Assembly: GCA_002358575.1 (NCBI GenBank)
Contig: DEPD01000148.1
Span: 21,323 to 85,322, forward strand
Origin: Lachnospiraceae bacterium UBA3401
GTDB taxonomy: Bacteria; Bacillota; Clostridia; Lachnospirales; Lachnospiraceae
Length of the DNA stretch: 64,000 nt
Reading direction: 5' to 3'
Made by a program: the position numbers and the translations under genes. The first letter of the stretch is position 1; every line of letters starts with the position of its first letter. The notes below the pieces were generated by a model. It was not told the origin of the DNA. It ran no database searches and saw only the letters and a list, made by a program, of their open reading frames with translations. Of the stretch, positions 45,402-54,711 are shown one piece after another.

Positions 45402-45587
45402 GTAACAGTTCAGTCTTATCATTCATAAGTCGTCAAAGTATACATTTTAACCAATAATATTCGTTTTTTGCTGGCGATTTATGAATGATGGGCGTCCGCT
45501 CTATAGAATTAATTGTACAAATTGCCCTTTGTGAGCAAGCTCCCACGTACAATTTGCACAATTAATTCTGCATGGCTGAACTGTTAC
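45402..45587. repeat. Nested inverted-repeat element (MITE-like)
   Basis: A 186-bp block bounded by perfect 12-bp inverted repeats (GTAACAGTTCAG at 45402-45413 and CTGAACTGTTAC at 45576-45587). Inside are a 19-bp inverted repeat with one mismatch (45506-45524 and 45550-45568, core GAATTAATTGT) and a further 14-bp pair (TCATTCATAAGTCG and CGATTTATGAATGA, about 45420-45490). It encodes nothing. It abuts the truncated end of a retropepsin-like gene and lies just upstream of the glycan-operon promoter; the whole gene-free stretch is 45279-45594. Confidence 0.65.
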
Positions 45588-45594
45588 CAAAATA

Positions 45595-45816
45595 TCATTG
45601 AGAAAATATGGAAATGGTCCTGGGAGATTTTCCATGTACCGGCTTTGTCTCATTTTTCTTCAGTGTACCCTCATCAATGCGTGAATCAAAGACTTTATAA
45701 TTGCAGCAGGTAAACATCGCTCCTGTGTCAACAATAAACTTAGTTACGCGCACTCTGTCTAAAACTGCAATGCATTCAACCAAGCATTTGTTATCCCTTA
45801 TACTCGTACTGTACAC
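45595..45816 (-). pseudogene. Truncated retropepsin-like aspartic protease fragment
   Basis: A 73-codon frame starting with GTG at 45816 that overlaps the upstream small gene by 26 nt. KFIVDTGAMFTCCNYKVFD carries the DTG catalytic motif of single-domain, retropepsin-like aspartic proteases found in Clostridia, which are normally about 130-150 residues long. Here the sequence loses family resemblance after about residue 52 and stops just before the inverted-repeat element, so the C-terminal half, including the flap region, is missing. Probably inactivated by insertion or deletion at that point. Confidence 0.55.
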
Positions 45817-46060
45817 CTATTGCACCTCCGTTATTATAACTCCCTCCCATGACACATATCCTGCCCTCCTCCTCTAATCTGTCCCTCTCATCAATCAATT
45901 CGTCAAATGAGTCATCCGAGGTACTGACACAATAAAGGTAACCATTATGGTCAATCATTTTGTCATAGCTGTCAATAATATACAAATACTTGCAGTCCTT
46001 ATATTGCTCTTCAATTTCATAATCGTTCTTCAATGTCTTCTCATCTAATATTTTCAACAT
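45791..46060 (-). CDS. Small acidic protein of unknown function
   Basis: An 89-residue acidic protein with a regular alternation of strands and helices (KYLYIIDSYDKMIDHNGYLYCVST, quoted in part: YLYIIDSYDKM) and no membrane segment. GGAGG lies upstream of the ATG. It overlaps the start of the retropepsin-like fragment, and in an intact locus the pair may have worked together. I do not recognise a family. Confidence 0.55.
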   Translation of the reverse strand: MLKILDEKTLKNDYEIEEQYKDCKYLYIIDSYDKMIDHNGYLYCVSTSDDSFDELIDERDRLEEEGRICVMGGSYNNGGAIGVQYEYKG

Positions 46061-46148
46061 ATTGCATACCTCCTCTAAGCTTTAAATAGATTATACCATA
46101 CAATTAGAAAGCTGTCATTTTTTAACACATGTTTACCCTTAGAATCCC

Positions 46149-46484
46149 TTATCTTTTCGGCAGAAACACTTCAAACAATGCTTTTAGCGTGGCAAGAATA
46201 AAATCCATTTCACTGGAATCATATTCTTGCCATTCCCCGTCTAACAATCAGACTTGAATCTTTGAAATATTATGCTCTTCGGCATAATATTGTACTGCTT
46301 TCTCCACATCAGCCGCAAATCTTTGTGGTAACTGTTCCTCTGAACAGTAGTTCTCAAAAAGAACTGCATCTGTGTCAATCATATAAATTCTTAACTTTAC
46401 AATTGCATAATGATCGATTGAAGATGCCTGTCGAATATAACGCCCCTCAGCCTCTGCCAAGAATTTCCTATTCGATTCGCACAC
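46149..46484 (-). pseudogene. Small unknown gene with an in-frame TGA
   Basis: From a GTG at 46484 (GGAG upstream, overlapping the end of sbcC by 17 nt) 78 codons are open to a TGA at 46248-46250. The same frame then continues without a stop for 32 more codons (LLDGEWQEYDSSEMDFILAT and a hydrophobic end) to TAA at 46149. Both parts look like protein-coding sequence, so the TGA probably truncates a protein of about 110 residues. Family not recognised. A 10-bp hairpin (GGCAAGAATA and its complement) lies within the second part. Confidence 0.45.
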
Positions 46485-49400
46485 TGCTGCTCACTCCATT
46501 TTTATTACGATTTTTTGTGACTATCAGCTTTCGCTCAATCTGTTCCTTGAGTGCTGGAACATGGGAAATCACGCCGACAAGCCGGTTGCCTTCTGTCAAA
46601 TGTACCAGCGCTTTCATTGCCTGTGCAAGCGCCTCCTCATCCAGCGAACCAAAGCCTTCATCAACAAACATGGAGTCCATTTGAATGCCGCCGGTATAGG
46701 ACTGAATTTCATCAGACAAACCGAGTGCAAGCGACAGGGACGCCTCAAACGTCTCACCGCCAGACAATGTTTTTACACTGCGCTGTGTCGCATTATAGTG
46801 GTCGATCACACAGAGTTCCAAACCTACTTTTTCTCTGCGATTTTCGCCGTCCTGTTCCCGTTTTAGCTCATATTGCCCACTGCTCATTGTCAGAAGTCGC
46901 AGGTTTGCCCGCCGCAAAATACGATCAAAGTAGGTCATCTGAATATAGGTCTCAAGCTCCACTTTTTGCTTGCCGCTTAGCATTCCATTTGCTGTGTCAG
47001 ACAACGCTTTCATCCAGATATATTTCTGCTCAACCGCCAAGATATTGTCCTGTTTTGCTGTCACTTTTTCATAGATATCGCGGTTGGTGGACACAGCATT
47101 CTTTCGCTGGTCTCGCTGATCATTTCGCTCTTTTTTGTCTTGCTGCCATTTTTCCCTGCGCGCAAGTACTTCTTCCTCACATAATTCTGCCGCCTCACCT
47201 GCTGTATCAATCTGTTTTTTTAAGGTGTCAACGGCTGCTGTCAGATGCGCCCTGCGTGTGTTGCATTCTTCATACTGTTTTTTTGCAGTCTGAAATGCCT
47301 TATCTAAATCTTGCATATGGTCAGCCAACGCCTGAATATGTTGTTCAACAGCCTCCTTAGACTCTGTTCCTAACTGTTCCTGTAAACTTTCAATTTCTTT
47401 TGTCAGCCCGTTGCACTCTGTGATCTGCTTCGTCAAAGAAACTTCTATTTTTTGAATGTCCTGCACAAGTGCTTTTATTTCTTGTTCTGTCTTTGGAATC
47501 TTTTGTTCTAGTGTTTGTTTATGTACAAGCTTCTCACAAGTTTGTTCTAAATCTACTAATAATGCGTCTAACTGTCGTTCTAATTGATCTACAATACGAC
47601 TAAAAATAGCACGCAATTCTTCAATAGAAATTTCTGTATATATTGAAAATGTTGCGCCAAGGTCTGGCTCCTGCACACAAAGATGCGAAAAAAGTTGTTC
47701 TGCTTTCTCACTTTTCAGACTTTTTATTGCTTCCAGTTCTTTTTCTAACTTGACAATTTCTGTACTGCTCGCAGACAAAGTTTCCTCTGTCTGTTTTTGT
47801 TCCACTTCTAATTGCTTGCGAAATGCAATGGATTGCGTTAACATTTCAGCGCACTCTGAAAGCGCAGTCTGATATGTATGCATCATTGAAAATATTGCGG
47901 AAAGCGTTGGCTGTACTAGATTTTCCACTTTTTCATAATTTTTGTCAATACTCTCCTTCTCCCTTATCTGTGTTAAATGTACCGCCGCTTCCCCGCACAA
48001 TCTACCAGCTTTCTCCAATTCGGCAGCAATTTGTTTCTGCTGCGTTCGCTCCTGTCCGGTTCGTTCCGCCTGCTGCGTTTTCTGTTCTTCTATCTGCTCC
48101 TGCAATTGCTGTTTCTGAATCTCCTGCTGTTCCGCCTCGCGTGTTAATTTCTCCTGATGCTTTTTATCTGCTGTTGCCTGTTTCAGTTGTTCTTTGCACT
48201 CATCTAATTTCTGCCGCAGATAATCTGCAATTGCTTTCTCCTCTTGTTGAAACACATCATCTAAAAATGGTTCGGAAACTGATATTGTCTGGTACTCTTT
48301 AAAAAAATTGTCTTGATGGAATGTATCTGGCAGATGCAGTTCAGAAAGCATCTGCTTCCATTGACGACGTTTCTCGTCGAGTTTTCCCTGCGCCGTAGCA
48401 AACGCCTGATTTTCTTTTTGTAACAGCACATTTAATTTTGTCTGTGTTATGTCCCCGTCTCTTATCAGTCTGTCCAACGCAGCTTTTCGGTTCTGTTCTT
48501 GTTCTACAGTTTTTAATTGTAAGTTTAATTCTTTTTCTCTTATCGTAAACTTTTGTTGCTTTTTTGTAATTTTTTCTTTAATAATAGAAATATGTTTCGT
48601 TACGCTGTCTATATCCTTTTTGTTTTGCGCATTGCAGTCATTTATTAATTTTTCAGTCAATATTTCTTCTTCAAATACGTTTAATTCCTGTTCTATTTTT
48701 GTATTAAAAATATCGAAATCACTTTGCCCTAGCTCTTTCTTATCATTGTCAAAAATATAGTCTTCTAATTGATAAATATTCTGTCCTTGTTCTAAAAGTC
48801 GTGTATTTAAATGCCCAGCCGTAACACTGCATCTCTCCGCTTTTTTCTCTGCCTCTGTGAGTTGTTCTTTCTTTTGTTCAACCGCTTCCTTTGTCGGCGC
48901 CTCTTCTGGTATCTTGGCAAGATGCTCATGATGTGTGGCGCCGCAGACAGGACATGCCATTCCTTCTTTTAAGTCCTGCGCAAGCAGTCCCGCCTGCACC
49001 CCCAGAAACTGTCGTTCCATCTCACGATAGTCATTTCCAATCTGTTCCTTCTCTGCTGCTGCCTTTCGATAGTCTTCCTGGGCTGTGCGTAGTTCTGCCT
49101 GCAAGTCCTCCCAAATTTTAATTTCATCTGTTAGTTTCTCACACGCCTGCTTTTGGTCAGACAGCTCTTTTTTCTGCTGTGCAAGCTTTAAACTGCGGGC
49201 GTCCGCATCCTGTATGCTTTCCCACTCATCACGATAGTGAACTTGCTGTTCTTGTTGTGAATCATATTGTATCTTTGCCTCTTGATAAGCAGTCCGACAT
49301 GCAGCAGCGCTTCGTACTGCCTCCTTGAAACTGTCTCTTTGTGTCTCAAATACTGCAAATTGCTCTTGTGCTGTATCCATTTTATGCTGGCACTGCATTT

Positions 49401-50991
49401 CTAACACATCTGCATTTTTCAGCAGCTCAAGCTCGGTCCTGCGCTCTTTTTGCATCTCCTCCAATATAAACTTTTGCTTATCTAACTTCTCAATCGTATT
49501 AGTTATTTGCTGCAGTTGATTTTGATTTTCATTCTGTTCTTTCTGAAACCGCCGCAAAAGCACTTCCTGTTCTGTTAGTCTTTCCTGCAGCTTTTGTGTC
49601 TCTGCCAACAGGGAATCTTTGTCAGAAAGTTGAGTCGTTTGTCGCTGCAGCTGCGCTAATTGCTCCGCAAGCGCCGCCGCGCGCTCCTGTTCTTTACCAA
49701 TCCTATTTTCTGTTTCCTGCTGCCGTGTCAACTCCTGTTCCCAGCCATTTTTTTGCCGCTGTAAAAGTTGAATTTGCTGCTGTGTTTGGTCTCTACTATT
49801 TTCAAGACGTGCTTTCTCCTCCCCCACAAAAGCAAGTTCTCGCAGCGCTTCCGAATCCGTTTTAAGCAGTACCTCTAATGACCGTTGCTGTTCAAACAAT
49901 GTTTGTTTTTGATTGGTCTCTTGTTGGATTGACTGCTGCGCTGTAACAAGCGTCTTCTCAGTCTGTTCCAGCTTATCAAACAGGACAAGATTTTTCTGCC
50001 GTTCTTTCATTTCCAGTGCAAGTTGTCCGCACTCCGCCGCATTTTGTTCTGCCACGCGATATCGCTCCTCAATCTGCTGCATCTCTGGAGCAAGCTGTTC
50101 TAGCAGTTCCTGATTCTTGATAAGTTCCTCCTGTTGCTGCCGAATTTTGTGGATATTTCCAATTAACTGATTCTCTTTTTCAATCTGCCTGTCCAGCACA
50201 CTAATTTCACTGTCTAAGTCATTTAATACAGTTTCATCCTCAGCGCATAGCTGATCTAAGAGCGCAAGTCCCTCACCTATTCTTCCATCAAATTTTTCTT
50301 TGCGAAGTTGACGCATTTTCTCCGCTGTAGGCGTGTCCTGCGCGCACACAATACTTTCCATGTATTGGCTAATACTCCGTTTTAATTCCGTATATTCCAC
50401 CCACTGCGCCTTTACTGCGTCCTTTAATTTTCCCTGTAGCGTCTGATACAATCCTGTTTTAAAGATCTGTCGAAAAATGTTGCCGCGCTCTTCCGTGCCA
50501 GCCAGCAAAAGCTTCTGAAAATCCCCCTGCGCAATCATTGCTATCTGTGTAAACTGTTTGCGGTCCAAGCCAATTAGTTCAGCCACTGCCCGCGTCACTT
50601 CTTTTGACTTTGTAACTGGCGTTCTGTTGTCAGGATAGACCAATTCCGCATCCGCCTTCTGCGTTGTGTAACCTGTCCCTCTTCCTTTCGGACGCTGATA
50701 CTCAGGATTGCGCTTTACATAATAGCGCTTTCCCCGATAATCAAATGTAAATGCGACAAAAGTTGGAACATCCTCCTGCGCATATTTGCTGCGAAACATA
50801 TCCGCCCGACGCACATCACCGCTCGCCTCCCCATATAAAGCATATGCTATCGCGTCAAAAATCGTCGTCTTGCCCGCGCCGGTGTCCCCAGTAATAAGAT
50901 ACAGACCCTGACCGCCCAGCCGCTCAAAATCAATCTCCGTAGTTCCTGCATATGGTCCAAACGCACTCAAAATCAACTTTACCGGCTTCAT
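46468..50991 (-). CDS. sbcC: Exonuclease SbcCD, ATPase subunit SbcC
   Basis: A 1507-residue SMC-like ATPase. The N-terminal lobe has Walker A GDTGAGKTT (34-42) and the Q-loop MIAQGDFQKLLLAG; two very long coiled-coil arms flank a zinc hook CPVCGATHHEH near residue 680; the C-terminal lobe has the signature LSGGETFEAS near 1407 and Walker B MFVDEGFGSLD. SbcC normally has about 1050-1200 residues, so the coiled coil here is unusually long. With SbcD it forms a nuclease that opens hairpins and protein-blocked DNA ends. It starts directly after the sbcD stop (TAGATG), so the two are coupled. Confidence 0.95.
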   Translation of the reverse strand: MKPVKLILSAFGPYAGTTEIDFERLGGQGLYLITGDTGAGKTTIFDAIAYALYGEASGDVRRADMFRSKYAQEDVPTFVAFTFDYRGKRYYVKRNPEYQRPKGRGTGYTTQKADAELVYPDNRTPVTKSKEVTRAVAELIGLDRKQFTQIAMIAQGDFQKLLLAGTEERGNIFRQIFKTGLYQTLQGKLKDAVKAQWVEYTELKRSISQYMESIVCAQDTPTAEKMRQLRKEKFDGRIGEGLALLDQLCAEDETVLNDLDSEISVLDRQIEKENQLIGNIHKIRQQQEELIKNQELLEQLAPEMQQIEERYRVAEQNAAECGQLALEMKERQKNLVLFDKLEQTEKTLVTAQQSIQQETNQKQTLFEQQRSLEVLLKTDSEALRELAFVGEEKARLENSRDQTQQQIQLLQRQKNGWEQELTRQQETENRIGKEQERAAALAEQLAQLQRQTTQLSDKDSLLAETQKLQERLTEQEVLLRRFQKEQNENQNQLQQITNTIEKLDKQKFILEEMQKERRTELELLKNADVLEMQCQHKMDTAQEQFAVFETQRDSFKEAVRSAAACRTAYQEAKIQYDSQQEQQVHYRDEWESIQDADARSLKLAQQKKELSDQKQACEKLTDEIKIWEDLQAELRTAQEDYRKAAAEKEQIGNDYREMERQFLGVQAGLLAQDLKEGMACPVCGATHHEHLAKIPEEAPTKEAVEQKKEQLTEAEKKAERCSVTAGHLNTRLLEQGQNIYQLEDYIFDNDKKELGQSDFDIFNTKIEQELNVFEEEILTEKLINDCNAQNKKDIDSVTKHISIIKEKITKKQQKFTIREKELNLQLKTVEQEQNRKAALDRLIRDGDITQTKLNVLLQKENQAFATAQGKLDEKRRQWKQMLSELHLPDTFHQDNFFKEYQTISVSEPFLDDVFQQEEKAIADYLRQKLDECKEQLKQATADKKHQEKLTREAEQQEIQKQQLQEQIEEQKTQQAERTGQERTQQKQIAAELEKAGRLCGEAAVHLTQIREKESIDKNYEKVENLVQPTLSAIFSMMHTYQTALSECAEMLTQSIAFRKQLEVEQKQTEETLSASSTEIVKLEKELEAIKSLKSEKAEQLFSHLCVQEPDLGATFSIYTEISIEELRAIFSRIVDQLERQLDALLVDLEQTCEKLVHKQTLEQKIPKTEQEIKALVQDIQKIEVSLTKQITECNGLTKEIESLQEQLGTESKEAVEQHIQALADHMQDLDKAFQTAKKQYEECNTRRAHLTAAVDTLKKQIDTAGEAAELCEEEVLARREKWQQDKKERNDQRDQRKNAVSTNRDIYEKVTAKQDNILAVEQKYIWMKALSDTANGMLSGKQKVELETYIQMTYFDRILRRANLRLLTMSSGQYELKREQDGENRREKVGLELCVIDHYNATQRSVKTLSGGETFEASLSLALGLSDEIQSYTGGIQMDSMFVDEGFGSLDEEALAQAMKALVHLTEGNRLVGVISHVPALKEQIERKLIVTKNRNKNGVSSSVRIE

Positions 50992-52170
50992 CTATGCTTG
51001 CCCCTTTCCGCTTCCCGCATTGCTTTCATTGCATTCCTCTATCAAACGCGCAACGAATGTTGTCTGCTCCTCACTCATTTTCTGATTGTTTTGCAGCTCA
51101 TAAAACTCTGCAAACAGCTCCAACTCCGATTTCTGTTCTATCTCCTCAGAGCGATCAATCACACGATTCTGTTGTGTACGGCTGTTATCGTACTCCAACC
51201 GCATTAGATTTGGATAAATAATCCGCAGCTTCTGCAGACCATCAGGAATGTCCTCCTCGTCAGTCAACGTAATCTGTACATAATCCTCTGTATTCATGTT
51301 CTGATAAAAAGATTTCGCTGTCACTTCCAGATAAGTCCCACGGATTTTGCGCATATCATGAAGCGGCACAAGCGGCACCATAGAAAGTGTGATATCTCCC
51401 TTTTTTCCAAGTCCCACCACTGTGACCGACTTCTCCTGCTCCGCCTCCGAAAATGAATACTTTAGCGGTGTTCCACAATAGCGCACTGTCTCCCGCTTTA
51501 TATGCTGTGGGCTGTGAATATGCCCTAATGCCACATAATCGAACACGTCAAAAACCTCCGCGTCCACATTGTCCAGTCCTCCAACAGAGATCTCCTCAGA
51601 ATCACAACGCCCTGCACCCGTCACAAACTGATGCGCTATTAAAATGTTGCGTTTTTGACTGTCCACCTCCATGTGCTCCACCGCAAATTTTACCGCATCA
51701 TGATAGCTTTCTAGCATTGGTTTATCTTTTATATCTAGTGTGTCCTCCAAGGCATGACGCACCACCGCAGGTTTGATAAACGGAAGCAAATAAATGCACA
51801 ACTCCCCATAAGAGTCCTTCACTGTAAATTTAGCGGTATCTCCGTGATATACTGGCGACACAAATACCTCTCTGCCACGCATCAATTGTGCTCCAAATGC
51901 AATACGTTCCGCAGAATCATGGTTACCGCTCACCGCATAAACCTGTTTTCCATGGTCCGCAAGCTCTGTCAAAAACCAGTCAAACACTTGTACTGCATCA
52001 GCAGACGGCACTGGCTTATCATAGATATCCCCTGCAATCATAACACCATCCGCTTGCTGCTCATCTGCGATCACAACAATTTGCCGCAAGATATATTTTT
52101 GATCCTCAAGCATAGAAAATTGGTTTACCCGTTTTCCAATATGTAAATCTGAGATATGTAATAATTTCAT
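50992..52170 (-). CDS. sbcD: Exonuclease SbcCD, nuclease subunit SbcD
   Basis: About 392 residues from the ATG at 52170, which has AGAAGGA 9 nt upstream; an upstream frame extension to 52215 has no ribosome site. Metallophosphoesterase motifs are in order: HISDLHIGK (1-12), GDIYDKPVPS, GNHDSAERI, and GLGHIHSPQH-type YVALGHIHSPQ, followed by the C-terminal capping domain. It supplies the Mn-dependent 3'-5' exonuclease and endonuclease activity of the SbcCD complex. It lies 65 bp after the chemotaxis receptor gene, without a clear terminator between. Confidence 0.95.
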   Translation of the reverse strand: MKLLHISDLHIGKRVNQFSMLEDQKYILRQIVVIADEQQADGVMIAGDIYDKPVPSADAVQVFDWFLTELADHGKQVYAVSGNHDSAERIAFGAQLMRGREVFVSPVYHGDTAKFTVKDSYGELCIYLLPFIKPAVVRHALEDTLDIKDKPMLESYHDAVKFAVEHMEVDSQKRNILIAHQFVTGAGRCDSEEISVGGLDNVDAEVFDVFDYVALGHIHSPQHIKRETVRYCGTPLKYSFSEAEQEKSVTVVGLGKKGDITLSMVPLVPLHDMRKIRGTYLEVTAKSFYQNMNTEDYVQITLTDEEDIPDGLQKLRIIYPNLMRLEYDNSRTQQNRVIDRSEEIEQKSELELFAEFYELQNNQKMSEEQTTFVARLIEECNESNAGSGKGQA

Positions 52171-52234
52171 TCTACGTTTTCCTTCTCTTGCATAGTTCAG
52201 CTGCTTATTGTACAATCTTGTCTGATATAATTCT

Positions 52235-53905
52235 CTATTTTAATTGAAAAGTATCCGTCAAACTTCTTAGCAAACTCGCCTGCGATGATAGTTCCTCACT
52301 GACAGCAGCACACTCCTCACCTGTAGCGGAATTGGACTGCACTACAGCAGAGATCTGAGCAATCCCCACATTGACTTGTGTAATTGCCACAGTCTGTTGT
52401 TCTACAGCCTCCACCACTGTTGCCATCTTTGTCATTACGCTATTTGCAATCTGATTAGTCTGTTGTAGAGCTTGGGTTACTTTATTCATAGCCTGACTTC
52501 CTTCATCGACAGTGACAATAGAGCGCTCGATCAATTCTTTGGTTGCCTTTGCAGCCTCGTCGGACTTGCCTGCTAAATTTCGGACCTCCTCCGCAACTAC
52601 AGCAAATCCCTTGCCAGCCGTACCTGCGCGCGCAGCCTCCACAGCAGCATTTAGAGCCAAAATATTTATCTGGAAAGCAATGCTCTCAATCGTGGAGATT
52701 ATAGTGCTAATTTTCTCTGAAGAATCCGAAATATGGGTCATTGCTACATTCAACTCTTTAACATAATCCATGCTGACGTCCAACTTCGATCCGACCTGAT
52801 TGACAAATTCTCCAGCTTCTCTTGCGGCAGCCACTGTGCGTCTGGCACTCTCAGAAATATCTGTGACTGTTGCCGAAACCTCCTCAACCGCACTTGCCTG
52901 CTGTGTCGTGCCCTGCGCAAGTGACTGCGCTGTCCCTGCCATCTGATCTGCTCCCGCTGAAACCTGTCCAGTGCTGGCAATAATCTTTCCCATGGTTTTA
53001 TTTAATGCAGAGTGAATGCTGTCTAGTGACTGCCTGATTGACTGAAAATCTCCTATGTAATCCTGTCTGGCTGGCAATGTTAGATCACCATCTGCAATTG
53101 CCCCCAGCACATCAGAGATCTCACCAATATAGACCTGCATCTGCCGAATTGTCTTCTCGAATATTCGTCCCAAAATACCAATCTCGTCATTAGAATGAAC
53201 CCGTAACCGTATCTCTTCCTTATTGGCCAACCCTAGATCTCCTTTTTCCAGGCGCTGTGCCATATGGGTAATCTCCCGTAAGGGTTGGGATATCCGTCTT
53301 GTCAAATATACAGCTAAAAACAGCACACAGCTAACAACAGTAATAAAACTCATGACAGAAATAACATGGATCACTTTTGCCGTTCCCTGTTTTGCATCCG
53401 TTATTGGAAGCCCTGCAAAAATCAGACCAATTACCTCCTCGTTCACTCCTTTTATGGGAACATAAGAACACAGATAACTTTCTCCCAAAATATCCGCCTC
53501 TCCAACATAACTTTGCCCCTGTTCCAGCACGATAGCCTTCAGCTCCAAAGACAGCTTCGTTCCTACCACACGTTCACCATTTTGCATTACGGTGCTGTAC
53601 TTGCGAGTATCTCCCTCAAAAATGGTAAATTCACAACCCATGCGCTGTTTCATCTCATCCAATATCTGATTGATATCTTCGTCTTCTGACACCCTAATGA
53701 GTTCATAAGCCAACATATCTGTACCATTGACACAGCGCTCCTCCTGCATCCTTGTAATTAAATCGCGGAACATGTAAACGCATATTGTCACAGCCATCAC
53801 AACAAAAAAGATCTGCATCACGGCCATCACGCATCCGATCTTCAATCCAATCCCTATACAGCTTTTGCGTCCTGTTCTATCTGACATTTGTTTTTCTCTC
53901 ATCAT
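52235..53905 (-). CDS. Methyl-accepting chemotaxis protein
   Basis: A 556-residue chemoreceptor: cytosolic N-terminus, membrane helix 1 (about 20-44), an extracellular single-Cache-like sensor domain (45-175, with [22 protein letters not shown], quoted in part: [13 protein letters not shown]), helix 2 (about 180-203), a HAMP domain ([11 protein letters not shown]) and a long coiled-coil signalling domain with the hairpin tip [20 protein letters not shown]. It would bind an external ligand and control CheA. GGAGG lies 5 nt before the first of two adjacent ATGs. No other chemotaxis or flagellar gene is in the window. Confidence 0.93.
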   Translation of the reverse strand: MMREKQMSDRTGRKSCIGIGLKIGCVMAVMQIFFVVMAVTICVYMFRDLITRMQEERCVNGTDMLAYELIRVSEDEDINQILDEMKQRMGCEFTIFEGDTRKYSTVMQNGERVVGTKLSLELKAIVLEQGQSYVGEADILGESYLCSYVPIKGVNEEVIGLIFAGLPITDAKQGTAKVIHVISVMSFITVVSCVLFLAVYLTRRISQPLREITHMAQRLEKGDLGLANKEEIRLRVHSNDEIGILGRIFEKTIRQMQVYIGEISDVLGAIADGDLTLPARQDYIGDFQSIRQSLDSIHSALNKTMGKIIASTGQVSAGADQMAGTAQSLAQGTTQQASAVEEVSATVTDISESARRTVAAAREAGEFVNQVGSKLDVSMDYVKELNVAMTHISDSSEKISTIISTIESIAFQINILALNAAVEAARAGTAGKGFAVVAEEVRNLAGKSDEAAKATKELIERSIVTVDEGSQAMNKVTQALQQTNQIANSVMTKMATVVEAVEQQTVAITQVNVGIAQISAVVQSNSATGEECAAVSEELSSQASLLRSLTDTFQLK

Positions 53906-53953
53906 TGGTTCCTCCGTTCTTCCAAATTGCGTTTTTCTTCCTAAATCTCCAAT

Positions 53954-53981
53954 ATTTTATCATAACCTTAAATTGTTGAAA
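53954..53981 (-). promoter_or_regulatory. Possible promoter of the chemoreceptor gene
   Basis: On the minus strand TTTCAA (53976-53981) and TAAAAT (53954-53959) are 16 bp apart, about 50 bp before the start codon. The match to a sigma-A promoter is moderate, and no sigma-28-type motif was seen. Confidence 0.35.
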
Positions 53982-54021
53982 AGTGCTTCGTCCAGATTTT
54001 GCAAATTATCTATTCTACCAC

Positions 54022-54054
54022 AAAAACGCCCATACAATATGCATGAACGTTTTT
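54022..54054 (-). terminator. Terminator after the DMT transporter gene
   Basis: 15-bp arms (54022-54036 and 54040-54054) with a 3-nt loop and A/T runs at the base, so it can act on either strand. Three G-U pairs are needed on the minus-strand RNA. It lies 67 bp after the DMT gene stop and upstream of the chemoreceptor promoter. Confidence 0.65.
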
Positions 54055-54121
54055 GCTGCGCCTATCTATAAAATAGAGTCAACCTACACACCTTCACAAT
54101 CACTTTGTTGGTGCCCTAAAT

Positions 54122-54553
54122 TTATTTCCACTTAAACAGCACAAATCCCCCGATGGCAATCAGTGCACCGAGAATTTTTCGCCAACTAAATGGCTGCTTT
54201 TCCACGCCAAACAACCCAAAAAGTTCTATCAAATACGCGACAATCAACTGTGCAATGACAATAAGCATTACTGCCTTTGCCGGTCCGAGGGCATCCATAC
54301 TCTTGATAACAGTCAATGTGATAAACGCTCCTATAGCGCCGCCAAGCAGGAAATATTTGGGTTCCACAGCAAGTACTTCTCGAAACGACGTTCTGTCTGC
54401 AAACAACCACGCCACAATACACACAAGAAATGCTGTAAACTGCACAAACGCATTTGCCGCCCACATGCTCGATGACTCTGTCACTTTTGTGTTGAACACT
54501 CCCTGTACGCTCATCAACGCTCCCGATATCATTGCAATTAAAAATCCAATCAT
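54122..54553 (-). CDS. Small DMT-superfamily transporter (YdcZ/DUF606 family)
   Basis: A 143-residue membrane protein with five hydrophobic helices, started at the ATG at 54553 that follows GGAGG by 8 nt; the ATG at 54574 lies before that site. The opening FLIAMISGALMSVQGVFNT and the later GAIGAFITLTVIKSMDALGPA are typical of the short DMT/YdcZ proteins, which pair up in the membrane. The substrate is unknown. It is a single-gene unit with its own terminator. Confidence 0.85.
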   Translation of the reverse strand: MIGFLIAMISGALMSVQGVFNTKVTESSSMWAANAFVQFTAFLVCIVAWLFADRTSFREVLAVEPKYFLLGGAIGAFITLTVIKSMDALGPAKAVMLIVIAQLIVAYLIELFGLFGVEKQPFSWRKILGALIAIGGFVLFKWK

Positions 54554-54711
54554 AATTGTAACCTCCGTTTTCATTCTGGCAGCAATTGAAAGAATGCGTC
54601 TTTCCTTATCGCCAATAAGAAACTGACGTTCTAATCAATTGCCACCAATTTACAATTATCATTGGATTATTTAAAAAAAATATTCCTATTATATGTAAAA
54701 CTATCAAATCT

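Noticed and set aside
45345..45587. Invertible promoter as in Bacteroides capsule loci
   Set aside because: The predicted promoter lies outside the inverted repeats, and no site-specific recombinase gene is in the window.
46149..46250. TGA followed by a hairpin, reminiscent of a selenocysteine codon with a SECIS element
   Set aside because: The hairpin is too far and lacks the typical loop, the codon context (KIQV-stop-LLDG) is not a redox motif, and no sel genes are seen; a premature stop is simpler.
46551..47360. A 269-codon open frame on the plus strand inside sbcC
   Set aside because: It lies antisense to conserved ATPase motifs of SbcC, has no ribosome site and its protein has the composition of a frame shadow.
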